From: RDYZ01 sp964518905
Lineage (GTDB): Bacteria; Cyanobacteriota; Cyanobacteriia; Cyanobacteriales; Geitlerinemataceae
Direction of reading: 5' to 3'
DNA length: 64,000 bases
Assembly (NCBI GenBank): GCA_964518905.1
Contig: CAZFJL010000015.1
Location: forward strand, 1 to 64,000
Notes under the pieces: model-generated
What the model saw: the letters and a program-made list of their open reading frames with translations, nothing else
What the model was told of the DNA's origin: nothing
Database searches by the model: none
Shown: positions 16,753-25,315 of the stretch, piece after piece
Layout: each line of letters begins with the position of its first letter
Numbering within the stretch: the first letter of the stretch is position 1
Program-made: the position numbers and the translations under genes

Positions 16753-18639
16753 ATGAAATCGTGGAGAGTTGCGCTACTTTGGGCGCTGCCGATTATCACA
16801 ATCGGATTTTTCATTTGGCAAGGAGCCTTTGCCAATCCGGGGTTTTCCACCGGTAATAATGCCGCTGCGACCCGGATGAGTTATGGTCGCTTTCTTGATT
16901 ATCTCGATGCTGGTCGGATCACCAGCGTTGATCTATACGAAGGCGGACGCACGGCGATCGTCGAAGCGGTCGATCTCGACCTCGATAACCGGATTCAGCG
17001 CTTGCGTGTGGATCTACCGATGGAAGACCCGAGCCTGATCTCGCGTCTGCGATCAGAAAATATTGCGTTTGATAGCCACCCGGTGCAAACCGAAGGTGCG
17101 GCCTGGAGCATTCTCGGTAACCTGATCTTCCCGGTGCTGCTGATTGTTGGTTTGTTCTTCCTGTTCCGTCGCTCCGGTGGTAACGCTCCCGGCGGCCCCG
17201 GTCAAGCGATGAACTTTGGTAAATCGAAAGCCCGTTTTCAAATGGAAGCCCAAACCGGCGTTCTGTTTGACGATGTGGCCGGTGTTGAAGAAGCCAAGGA
17301 AGAATTGGCTGAAGTCGTAACCTTCCTGAAAAAGCCGGAACGCTTCACCGCTGTTGGCGCACGTATTCCTAAGGGAGTCCTGCTCGTGGGGCCTCCGGGA
17401 ACCGGTAAAACCATGCTCGCTAAGGCGATCGCGGGTGAAGCGGGTGTCCCGTTCTTCAGTGTCTCCGGTTCGGAGTTCGTCGAAATGTTCGTCGGTGTGG
17501 GTGCGTCGCGGGTGCGTGACTTGTTCACCAAAGCGAAAGAAAATGCACCTTGCATTGTGTTTGTGGATGAGATCGACGCCGTCGGTCGTCAACGTGGCGC
17601 CGGTATCGGTGGCGGTAACGACGAACGCGAGCAAACCCTCAACCAGCTCCTCACCGAGATGGACGGCTTTGAGGGCAACACTGGCATTATCGTAATTGCG
17701 GCGACCAACCGTCCTGACGTTCTCGACTCGGCGCTGCTGCGTCCCGGTCGTTTCGATCGCCAGGTCACGGTCTCCGCGCCTGATATCAAGGGTCGCCTGT
17801 CGATCCTCGAAGTCCACGCCCGCAACAAAAAACTGGGCGAGCAAGTGTCGCTCGAAGCGATCGCCCGCCGTACTCCGGGATTCACCGGTGCGGATCTGGC
17901 GAACCTGCTCAACGAAGCTGCAATCTTGACCGCTCGCCGTCGCAAAGACGCGATCGAGATGTCAGAGGTTGACGATGCCGTCGATCGTGTGGTCGCCGGA
18001 ATGGAAGGCACGCCGCTGGTTGATGGTAAGAGCAAGCGTTTGATTGCTTGCCACGAAGTCGGTCATGCTGTGGTCGGTACGCTAATCGCAGCGCACGATC
18101 CGGTACAAAAAGTGACGCTAATCCCGCGCGGTCAAGCCCAAGGTCTAACCTGGTTTACACCGTCGGAAGATCAGATGTTGATCTCGCGATCGCAAATTCT
18201 GGCTCGCATCACCGGCGCTCTCGGTGGTCGTGCGGCAGAAGAAGTCATCTTTGGGGATGATGAAGTGACCACCGGTGCGGGTGGTGACCTGCAACAGGTG
18301 GCCAACATGGCTCGCCAAATGGTGACGCGCTACGGCATGTCGGACATTGGCCCGATGTCGCTCGAAAGTCAGTCCGGCGAAGTCTTCCTCGGTCGTGATT
18401 TGATGTCGCGATCGGAGTATTCCGAAGACATCGCCTCGCGGATCGATGTTCAGGTGCGTAACATCGTGGCGAAATGCTACGAAGACGCGCTGGCGCTGAT
18501 GCGTAACAACCGTGAGGCGATTGATCGCCTGGTGGATCTGTTGATCGAGAAAGAGACGATCGACGGTGAAGAGTTCCGCCAAATCATGGCGGAATACGCT
18601 GAAGTTCCGGAAAAAGATCTGTTTGTTCCGGCGCTCTAG
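16753..18639 (+). CDS. ftsH: ATP-dependent zinc metalloprotease FtsH (FtsH2/slr0228 type)
   Basis: Membrane-bound AAA+ protease in thylakoids. The closest match I recall is Synechocystis FtsH2 (slr0228), which removes damaged D1 in photosystem II repair. Seen (628 aa): membrane helix at about 7-25, a short lumenal domain (YGRFLDYLDAGRITSVDLYE), a second helix at about 117-139 followed by FRRSGGNAPGGPGQAMNFGK; AAA domain with Walker A GPPGTGKT at about 214-221, Walker B CIVFVDEIDAVGRQRGAG, and SRH TNRPDVLDSALLRPGRFDRQ; zinc motif HEVGH at about 434; ending in EYAEVPEKDLFVPAL. Complete and intact. It usually acts as a hetero-hexamer with FtsH3, which is not in the window. Monocistronic, with a strong hairpin after it. 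Confidence 0.96.
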   Translation: MKSWRVALLWALPIITIGFFIWQGAFANPGFSTGNNAAATRMSYGRFLDYLDAGRITSVDLYEGGRTAIVEAVDLDLDNRIQRLRVDLPMEDPSLISRLRSENIAFDSHPVQTEGAAWSILGNLIFPVLLIVGLFFLFRRSGGNAPGGPGQAMNFGKSKARFQMEAQTGVLFDDVAGVEEAKEELAEVVTFLKKPERFTAVGARIPKGVLLVGPPGTGKTMLAKAIAGEAGVPFFSVSGSEFVEMFVGVGASRVRDLFTKAKENAPCIVFVDEIDAVGRQRGAGIGGGNDEREQTLNQLLTEMDGFEGNTGIIVIAATNRPDVLDSALLRPGRFDRQVTVSAPDIKGRLSILEVHARNKKLGEQVSLEAIARRTPGFTGADLANLLNEAAILTARRRKDAIEMSEVDDAVDRVVAGMEGTPLVDGKSKRLIACHEVGHAVVGTLIAAHDPVQKVTLIPRGQAQGLTWFTPSEDQMLISRSQILARITGALGGRAAEEVIFGDDEVTTGAGGDLQQVANMARQMVTRYGMSDIGPMSLESQSGEVFLGRDLMSRSEYSEDIASRIDVQVRNIVAKCYEDALALMRNNREAIDRLVDLLIEKETIDGEEFRQIMAEYAEVPEKDLFVPAL

Positions 18640-18670
18640 TTTGAATCGCTAGGATTAAATAGAGTTAAAA

Positions 18671-18709
18671 GCGAGGGCGGGAGAGTGTTACAACTCTCTC
18701 GCCCTCGCT
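18671..18709. terminator. Hairpin after ftsH
   Basis: GCGAGGGCG...GAGAGT pairs with ACTCTC...CGCCCTCGC in a long GC-rich stem 30 bases after the ftsH stop. T-rich sequence follows. It lies between convergent ftsH and the P450 gene. Confidence 0.75.
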
Positions 18710-18716
18710 TCGTTTC

Positions 18717-18803
18717 TATGGTGAGTTCAATAAAAAACGAGACATTTTGACTCTGCTCTGCTTACCCAAAAACCGCGTTTCGACTCCGCTCAACGCTCTC
18801 AGT
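18717..18803. repeat. Partial inverted-repeat element, B family (copy B2)
   Basis: Matches the reverse complement of the element at 12687, from TATGGTGAGTTCAATAAAAA through the core CGTTTCGACTCCGCTCAACG, but the far end is missing. It is cut where the C-family repeat begins at 18810, suggesting nested insertion or recombination. Confidence 0.65.
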
Positions 18804-18809
18804 TATCCA

Positions 18810-18880
18810 GTAGGGTGGGCACTGCCCACCACGATCAGCCCGCGCACGGTATCCGTAATGGTGGGCGATGCCCACCCTAC
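18810..18880. repeat. Palindromic repeat, GTAGGGTGGGC family (copy C1)
   Basis: GTAGGGTGGGCACTGCCCACC and its inverted counterpart GGTGGGCGATGCCCACCCTAC enclose about 30 bases. Near-identical copies are at 46801 and 54168. Each arm is itself a small hairpin. Non-coding. Confidence 0.8.
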
Positions 18881-18896
18881 AAAAGGCTTACGACTC

Positions 18897-20294
18897 CTAA
18901 CCCACGATCGCCGCTGCGCCCTGCGGTACTCGCGCCGATCGCGTCCCGGTCAGTTTCGCCAAAACGCCGCCCTTCGGCCCCAGCGTCACGCCGCGTCGCT
19001 GGGGAACCACCGGTGTTTTATCCGCCAATTCCAGCGTCCAGCTCTGCACCAACGCCGCCAATACCAGTTTCATCTCGAACTGTGCCAGCGCCATCCCCAA
19101 ACAGCGCCGACTCCCCGCCCCAAACGGCATAAACTCGAACGGCGAATATTGCCGATCGAGGAAGCGATCGGGGTTAAACGTTTTGGAGTCGGTGTAAATA
19201 TCCGGGTTATGGTGCAGCAGATAGATGCTACCCATCAGTAAATCGCCCGGTTCGATCGGATAGCCGCCAAACTCCAGCGGCTCGATCGGTGTACGCGGAA
19301 ACGTGAGCATCGCCACCGGATAAATCCGCAGCGTCTCGTTACACACCGCCGTCAGGTACGGCAAGCGAAACACCGTCATCGGGTCGGCGTCGATATCGAT
19401 CGCGCCGAGTTCGTCGATCAGGTTGGTGTAAACCTGGCGATCGTGATGAATCCAGTAGGTCGCCCAGGCCAGCGCGGTCGCGGTGGTTTCATGACCGGCA
19501 GACAGCATTGTCATCAGCTCATCGCGGAGTTCCTCATCCGTCAGCGTTTCGCCGGACTCGTCGCGCGTATCGAGCAACATATCCAGCACGTCATTACGGC
19601 TGGGGTCGGGGTTGGCACGGCGATCGGCAATTTCCGCAAACAGCAATGTATCGAGCTGTTGGCGCTGTTCGAGAAAGCGACCCCACGGACTCCAGGTTCC
19701 CCAATCCTGTTGCAAAATCGGAAAGAACAGCACGCTCACCGAAAGGGGCGAGGCCAGCATTTCGAGCATGTTGGTCACGATCAACTTAATGCGGCTAAAG
19801 CGATCATTCTCGCGATCGTCGGCTTGCAGACCAAACACCGCCGTCAGGATCACATCCATTGTGATCTCTTGCATCACCGCCCGAGTCATGAACACCTCAC
19901 CCAGCGGTATACGCTCAAAGGCTTTGCGGGTTGCGCTTAAGATCGTCTCGGTATAGGCTCGCATCCGTTCGCCGTGAAAGGCGGGCATGGTTAGCTTGCG
20001 ATGGCGACGATGTTCCGCACCACTGAGCATGATCATGGATCGATCGCCCAGCAGGGGTGCGAGCATGGCATTGACCTCGCCCGGTGCGGTGTAGCGCCCA
20101 TTTTCGTCTTGAGTCAGTATTTCTTGGATCAAGGCCGGATCGGATGTCCAAATCAGACCGCTGGAATTTGCAATGTTGACTCGAAAGGTGTTGCCGAGTT
20201 CCGCTGCATTGCGCTCGAAAAACTCATGGGGTTTGGCGATCCACTGGATGTTTTGGAGGAAGGCCGAGGTGTTGGATCGGGGGAGAGTCGCCAT
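18897..20294 (-). CDS. Cytochrome P450 (CYP110-like)
   Basis: A heme monooxygenase; the substrate is unknown, but cyanobacterial CYP110 enzymes act on fatty acids, alkanes and terpenes. Seen (465 aa): I-helix motif LSAGHETTATALAWATYWIH, K-helix ExxR in CNETLRIYPV, and the heme-binding loop FMPFGAGSRRCLGMALAQFE with the thiolate Cys. There is no fused reductase and no obvious signal anchor. The start MATLPRSNTSAFLQNIQWIA fits bacterial class I P450s that use ferredoxin. No terpene or polyketide genes are next to it, so it may serve general lipid or carotenoid metabolism. Convergent with ftsH; repeats lie at both ends. Confidence 0.9.
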   Translation of the reverse strand: MATLPRSNTSAFLQNIQWIAKPHEFFERNAAELGNTFRVNIANSSGLIWTSDPALIQEILTQDENGRYTAPGEVNAMLAPLLGDRSMIMLSGAEHRRHRKLTMPAFHGERMRAYTETILSATRKAFERIPLGEVFMTRAVMQEITMDVILTAVFGLQADDRENDRFSRIKLIVTNMLEMLASPLSVSVLFFPILQQDWGTWSPWGRFLEQRQQLDTLLFAEIADRRANPDPSRNDVLDMLLDTRDESGETLTDEELRDELMTMLSAGHETTATALAWATYWIHHDRQVYTNLIDELGAIDIDADPMTVFRLPYLTAVCNETLRIYPVAMLTFPRTPIEPLEFGGYPIEPGDLLMGSIYLLHHNPDIYTDSKTFNPDRFLDRQYSPFEFMPFGAGSRRCLGMALAQFEMKLVLAALVQSWTLELADKTPVVPQRRGVTLGPKGGVLAKLTGTRSARVPQGAAAIVG

Positions 20295-20415
20295 AGGTGG
20301 GGTCGATCGAGATCGTCTGAAGAAAGGCTGACAGCGGAAGCTGCTCTGGTCTGCATTGTATCGATTTCTCCCAAGGGATCGGTTCTGACCGATCCCGAAA
20401 GCCAGAACACATGCA

Positions 20416-20520
20416 TATGGTTAGCTCAATTTAGCTCAATCATTTTCAAAACAGACCGAGAGCGTTGAGCGGAGTCGAAACGCAGTTTTTGAGTAAGCAG
20501 AGCAGAGTCTGCATCTCAAT
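20416..20520. repeat. Inverted-repeat element, B family (copy B3, truncated end)
   Basis: Contains TTAGCTCAATCATTTTCAAAAC and the core GAGCGTTGAGCGGAGTCGAAACGC as in 12687-12802, but stops at about 20520. The efflux-pump gene's TGA stop is at 20516-20518, so the repeat abuts or supplies that stop. Confidence 0.6.
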
Positions 20521-23500
20521 CCATTCGCTTGGGCATCAGCCAGCGGCCAAACTGGGCGTAGAGAGCCGGAATCACCAATAGGGTCAGGGTGGTGGAGGTG
20601 AACAAGCCCCCCAAGACCACGATCGCCAACGGCTGCAAGATTTCGTTGCCTGCACCACTGGCGATCGCCAGGGGCAACATTCCCAAGGCCGAGGTCAAGG
20701 CCGTCATCAGAATCGCATTCACCCGATCGAGGGAACCTTGGAAAACAGCGTCCTGGAGCGATAGCCCTGCCGAAAATTTGGCGCTGTAGTTATCCACGAG
20801 CAGTAGCCCATTGCGGACGGCGACCCCGAACAGCGTGATAAACCCGATCAGCGACGCCACCGAAATTACACCGCCCGTCAGCAGGATTGAGACCATGCCG
20901 CCCACCAGTGCCAGGGGCAGGTTGATCATAATGGCAACGGTGGCGGGCAGCGATTTAACGGAGAAAAACATCAGGATGGTGATCACGATCGCCGCCAGGA
21001 CGCTGTAAACCAGTAGATTATTCGTGGCGTTTTGCTCGGCTTCAAATTGGCCGCCGTACTGAATGAAGTAGCCACTCGGTAGCGGTACGGTGTCGCGAAT
21101 CTGCGCCTGAATGTCGCCCACGACGCTACCCAAATCTCGATCGGCGACGTTCGCAGACACCACAATCAAGCGCGATACATCCTCACGGTTGACCACGTTC
21201 GCCCCCATGCCGTAGCCCACGGCGGCCACGTCGCCCAGGGTGATCCGTTCACCAGTCGGCGTCGCGATCGGAATCGCGCTAATGGCATCCAGGCTATTGC
21301 GGGCGGCGTCTGGCAGCGCCACGATCACGTCAATTAGTTGCTGATCTTCCGGCACTTGGGCGACGACACGCCCGTTCAGAGCCGTTTCTACGACTTCGGA
21401 AATCTGAACCATCGTCAGACCATAACCGGCGGCGGCGGCGCGATCGTACTGGATTTGCACCTGACGGATGGGGAGCTGCGGCTCAAGCTGTAAATCGACG
21501 ACGCCTGCGATCGGCTCGATCGCGTCGCGCACCTCTTCGCCGATGCGGCGCAGCTCTGCCAGGTCGGAGCCGAAGATTTTGATGGCGATCGCGCTGCGTA
21601 CCCCCGATAGCACCTCATCCATACGGTGGGAAATGAAGCCGCCAATATTGGGCGCGACTCCCGGTAAATCGAGGAATGCTTGCCGTAGTTGTTTAATGCT
21701 AGCCTCGCGATCTTTAAGCGCAGCATCGCTGAGTTCAATATCAACGTGCGCCATATTCACGCCCGCGCCGTCCGCATCTCCCGGCGATCGACCCGCCCGC
21801 ACCTGCACCCATTCATACAGCGGATTACCCGCAAGGGTGTTGACCAGGGCTTTACCCGCGCCATTGGTGATATCGAGAGAAATGCCGGGAAACAGCACCA
21901 TCGAGTTCACCAGAGATTTTTCCTGGAACTCTGGCAAAAAGACCCGCCCCAACGACGGCACGATCGCCGCTGATGCCACCAACGCCGCCAGCGATACGGC
22001 AAGTACAATCCGCGACGCCCGCAGGGAAAAGCCCAAGAGTGGACGATAGATCCGCTCTGCCAAACGTGAAACAAAAGTGCCGTCATGCGGCAAGGTTTGA
22101 TTCGCGAGCAAAATCGCGCACAGGGCGGGCGAGAGGGTCATCGCCACCAGGGTCGAGGCCAAAATTGAGAAGAGATACGCCAAACCCATCGGCGCAAAAA
22201 TACGACCTTCGACACCGGTGAGGCTAAAAATGGGGGCGAAGACCACCACGATGATCACCGTCGAAAAGATCACCGCGAGCCGCACCTGCACCGAGGTCTC
22301 GAATACTATCTGGAATGGCGGTTTTGGATTGTCCTGCGTTTGGTTTTGCCGTAAACCGCGATAGCAGTTTTCCATATCCACGATCGCGTCATCCACCACC
22401 GACCCGATCGCCACGACCAGACCGCCGAGGGTCATCGTATTCAAACCCAGGCCAAAGGCTTGCATGAACAGCAGACCAATTAGCAGCGATAGGGGAATAG
22501 CACTGAGGGTAATGATGGCGGTGCGCCAGTTCATCAAAAACAGCAGCAGGATCACCGAAACAATCACCACCCCTTGAAATAGGGAGCCGCTGACGTTACG
22601 GATCGCAGCGTCGATAAAGTTGGCCTGTCGAAACGTGCGGGTCACCTGCACATCCGCCGGAAAACTGGGCTGCAACTCGGCAATCACCGTCTCTACGGCA
22701 TTCGTGACGGTGGGGGTGTCCACTTCGGGCTGTTTGTTAATCATCAGCACCACCGCAGGCCGACCGTTCAGGCTGGCATCACCGCGTTTGAGCGCCGCGC
22801 CGGTCTGCACCGTCGCCACATCCCGCAGCAAAACGGGTTCGCCGTCCCGTACCGTCACCACCGATCGCTGTAAATCCTCGATCGACTGCATTTGCCCCAA
22901 ACCGCGCACGAGCAATTCTTGACCGCCACCAATCAAAAAGCCACCGGGCGCGTTGGAATTGGCTCCGGCAGCGGCGATCGTTACGTCATTCACAGACAGG
23001 TTTCGATCCCGCAGCTTGGCCAGATCGATTAATACCTGCTCCTGGCGATCGTCACCGCCATAAATCGTCACCTGAGAGACTCCCGCCACCGAGAGAATCT
23101 GATTTTTTAAGGTGACATCCACCAGACGGCGCAGATCCATCATCGAGGTCTGCCCGGACTCGTCCACAGTAAAGGCGTATTGCAGGATCGTACCGAGCGG
23201 CGAGACGAGGGGCGAAATTTCCGGCGGGTGGGCATTCTCTGGCAGTTGATTGGTGACCTGTTGCAGTCGTTCCGTCACGGCCTGTCGCGCTTGATAAATA
23301 TCAGCATTCTGGTTAAACACGACACTGACCATCGCAAGCCCGACCTTGGAGGACGATCGCACCGTCGTCACTCCCGGCAAGCCATTCACCGCGCTTTCGA
23401 TCGGCACGCTAATCTGGGTTTCCACCTCTTCCGGGGCTAGCCCGATCGCTTCCACCTGGATGTCCACCTGGGGCGGGGCAAAGGGGGGGAAGACATCCAG

Positions 23501-23617
23501 GGGCATTTGGGTAACGCTGAAGACGCCCCACAGGGTAACCGCGATCGCCCCCGCCACGATGAACCATCGCTGGGCAATGGAATTCTTGAGGATTTGATTC
23601 AGAACCGCATTCAGCAT
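20516..23617 (-). CDS. RND efflux transporter permease (CzcA/CusA-like)
   Basis: Inner-membrane proton-driven pump of the heavy-metal-efflux RND branch. Start chosen at ATG 23617 (1033 aa, MLNAVLNQILKNSIAQRW), four bases after the stop of the upstream partner gene, with GGGAGA as ribosome site; the longer open frame to 23656 overlaps that gene. Seen: first helix near WFIVAGAIAVTLWGVFSV, the typical N-terminal DVFPPFAPPQVDIQVEA, porter repeats, and the TM4 segment AIGSVVDDAIVDMENCYRG that carries proton-relay acids; a second set of helices ends LVIPALYAQFGRWLMPKR. Length is normal. Specificity is not certain: both metals and organic substrates are possible. Probably translationally coupled with the short adaptor-like gene. 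Confidence 0.88.
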   Translation of the reverse strand: MLNAVLNQILKNSIAQRWFIVAGAIAVTLWGVFSVTQMPLDVFPPFAPPQVDIQVEAIGLAPEEVETQISVPIESAVNGLPGVTTVRSSSKVGLAMVSVVFNQNADIYQARQAVTERLQQVTNQLPENAHPPEISPLVSPLGTILQYAFTVDESGQTSMMDLRRLVDVTLKNQILSVAGVSQVTIYGGDDRQEQVLIDLAKLRDRNLSVNDVTIAAAGANSNAPGGFLIGGGQELLVRGLGQMQSIEDLQRSVVTVRDGEPVLLRDVATVQTGAALKRGDASLNGRPAVVLMINKQPEVDTPTVTNAVETVIAELQPSFPADVQVTRTFRQANFIDAAIRNVSGSLFQGVVIVSVILLLFLMNWRTAIITLSAIPLSLLIGLLFMQAFGLGLNTMTLGGLVVAIGSVVDDAIVDMENCYRGLRQNQTQDNPKPPFQIVFETSVQVRLAVIFSTVIIVVVFAPIFSLTGVEGRIFAPMGLAYLFSILASTLVAMTLSPALCAILLANQTLPHDGTFVSRLAERIYRPLLGFSLRASRIVLAVSLAALVASAAIVPSLGRVFLPEFQEKSLVNSMVLFPGISLDITNGAGKALVNTLAGNPLYEWVQVRAGRSPGDADGAGVNMAHVDIELSDAALKDREASIKQLRQAFLDLPGVAPNIGGFISHRMDEVLSGVRSAIAIKIFGSDLAELRRIGEEVRDAIEPIAGVVDLQLEPQLPIRQVQIQYDRAAAAGYGLTMVQISEVVETALNGRVVAQVPEDQQLIDVIVALPDAARNSLDAISAIPIATPTGERITLGDVAAVGYGMGANVVNREDVSRLIVVSANVADRDLGSVVGDIQAQIRDTVPLPSGYFIQYGGQFEAEQNATNNLLVYSVLAAIVITILMFFSVKSLPATVAIMINLPLALVGGMVSILLTGGVISVASLIGFITLFGVAVRNGLLLVDNYSAKFSAGLSLQDAVFQGSLDRVNAILMTALTSALGMLPLAIASGAGNEILQPLAIVVLGGLFTSTTLTLLVIPALYAQFGRWLMPKRMD

Positions 23618-23621
23618 CGAC

Positions 23622-24287
23622 CTAAGCGTCTCCCTTCTTGCTGCGACCCACCGCAAACACGGCTCCGGCGGTTAGGGCGATGCCTGCGCTAATGGCCACG
23701 ATTAGGCTGATTTTCCCGCCCGTTGGCTCGCCCGTCGCGTCTGCGATCGACTCACTGGCTTCACCCGCTTCCGTCGAGCTGGCTTCTGTCTCGCTGACGC
23801 CCGGTTCGCTGGTTTCTGCCATCGGTGTACTCGGCTCCTCTGCTGGGACATCACTTGCCGTGGCGTCCGTCTCCTCAGCGGTTGCAGTTTTGCGGGATTC
23901 GGCATAGAGGGACAAACTGCCCTGGGTGACCAGTTGCTCCCCGATCGATAGTCCTTCGACCACTTCAATCATGTCGCCTGCCGTGGCTCCCGTGATTACG
24001 GGCACAGGCTCATAGAAATTCTCGTACAGCACAAACACCAGTTGCTGGCCGTTATCGTCCACCAGAGCCGAGACAGGGATCATGACTGCGCTGCCGTCGT
24101 CGGTGATCGCCTCGATCGGGCTGGCCTGAATGCCGAGCAGCGGATCGTTTTGGGGATTCACTTCGACACGATCAATCCCGCCTTCGGCCTGAAATTCATC
24201 GCCATGACCCACGTGAGCGAGGGCATTCGGAGCGATCACCGCGAGGCTAACAGACAGAATCGAACTCAATAACGGTAAGCCTTTCAT
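23622..24287 (-). CDS. Short periplasmic adaptor-like protein of RND pump
   Basis: A 221-aa protein likely to work with the downstream pump. Seen: signal peptide MKGLPLLSSILSVSLAVIAP ending ALA, then HVGHGDEF; a domain VMIPVSALVDDNGQQLVFVL through EPVPVITGATAGDMIEVVEG to QLVTQGSLSLYAES that looks like the C-terminal beta-barrel/membrane-proximal part of a HlyD/CusB adaptor; an acidic Thr/Ser/Glu-rich linker; and a C-terminal membrane helix (ISLIVAISAGIALTAGAVFA) followed by RSKKGDA. The lipoyl and alpha-hairpin domains of a normal adaptor (usually 350-450 aa) are absent. The stop is four bases from the pump's ATG. No outer-membrane channel gene is adjacent. Confidence 0.7.
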   Translation of the reverse strand: MKGLPLLSSILSVSLAVIAPNALAHVGHGDEFQAEGGIDRVEVNPQNDPLLGIQASPIEAITDDGSAVMIPVSALVDDNGQQLVFVLYENFYEPVPVITGATAGDMIEVVEGLSIGEQLVTQGSLSLYAESRKTATAEETDATASDVPAEEPSTPMAETSEPGVSETEASSTEAGEASESIADATGEPTGGKISLIVAISAGIALTAGAVFAVGRSKKGDA

Positions 24288-24545
24288 AGAGATTTCCTCG
24301 TAGTTTCGATCGCGCGAAATAAAATCCCTAACACAATGCCACAGAGACGATGAAAACTAGGTGAAATGGTCGCTCTAAGCGAAATTTGCCGCCGAAAAGA
24401 TTTCTCGATTCAAAACAACACCAAACCCCCCATCCAAAAAAACGACTCCAACACTCAATCTAAAAACCGATCGCGATCACCCTACGTAATACTCACACTG
24501 CGCCAATGGGGACTCTCGATCGTGAGTATCGTTTCGCTGTCCGCG

Positions 24546-25088
24546 ATGACTGACAACGAGCTATATACCCGCCTATGTAATGGCGATTCGTCTGCCCTTG
24601 GCGAAATTTACGATCGCTATGGCAATCTCGTCTATAGCCTTGCACTCAAAGTGTTACGTCGTCCTACCGAAGCCGAAGATCTCGCTCAAGAGATTTTCCT
24701 GGCACTGTGGAAAAAGCAAAACTTCAACCCAAATCGGGGCAAATTGAGCAGCTTTCTGGCTATGCTGACCCGATCGCGAGCCATCGATCGGCTCCGGTCC
24801 CGTCAACGCGCCCAAAACTTTGTCAATCGCTGGGGATCTGTCATGACCGATCACACCTTCGATACGCCGTTTGATTCTGCCTCGATCGAAGAGCGGCGTG
24901 AAACCGTTACGGATGCGCTCTCGCAGCTACCCGACAAATACCGGCAAATCCTGGAGCTAGCCTACTACGGCGGTATGAGTCAATCGGAAATTGCGGCGCA
25001 GCTTGATGTTCCCCTGGGGACGGTCAAAACCTGGTCTCGCCAAGGATTGCTCAGTCTGCGGAAGCACCTGCAAGCCTGGATGGGTTAA
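24546..25088 (+). CDS. ECF-type RNA polymerase sigma factor (SigG-like)
   Basis: Group 4 sigma factor. Start chosen at ATG 24546 (180 aa, MTDNELYTRLCNGDSSALGE); the open frame continues to 24366, but that part lacks sigma features. Seen: region 2 at about 10-80 (YDRYGNLVYSLALKVLRRPT, EAEDLAQEIFLALWKK, LSSFLAMLTRSRAIDRLRSR) and region 4 at about 125-178 (LPDKYRQILELAYYGGMSQSEI, PLGTVKTWSRQGLLSLRKHL). The next gene on the same strand encodes an anti-sigma-like membrane protein, the arrangement known for SigG and its antagonist in Synechocystis. The pair probably responds to envelope stress. Divergent from the RND pump operon, about 260 bases apart. Confidence 0.88.
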   Translation: MTDNELYTRLCNGDSSALGEIYDRYGNLVYSLALKVLRRPTEAEDLAQEIFLALWKKQNFNPNRGKLSSFLAMLTRSRAIDRLRSRQRAQNFVNRWGSVMTDHTFDTPFDSASIEERRETVTDALSQLPDKYRQILELAYYGGMSQSEIAAQLDVPLGTVKTWSRQGLLSLRKHLQAWMG

Positions 25089-25315
25089 CGCAAATTGCGG
25101 GGAGCGGCGCTTATTCTTATTCAGATTTGAGCCGTTTCAATCCAGCGAATGATCTCAATCATCGGCCACTGAGCAACCCACCATTGCCCCACCATTAATC
25201 CGTTATCGTTTCACAACCCAGGTTTTCAATGCCTTTTCACTCACTAAGGGTTCGCACCTAGACTGAAGATCAACTTTTGTCGAGCATCGAGATTTGAATC
25301 GGGAGGATCACGCTC

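Noticed and set aside
17053..17844. 263-codon open frame antisense to ftsH
   Set aside because: Shadow of the strongly conserved FtsH AAA domain; no independent start signal or motif.
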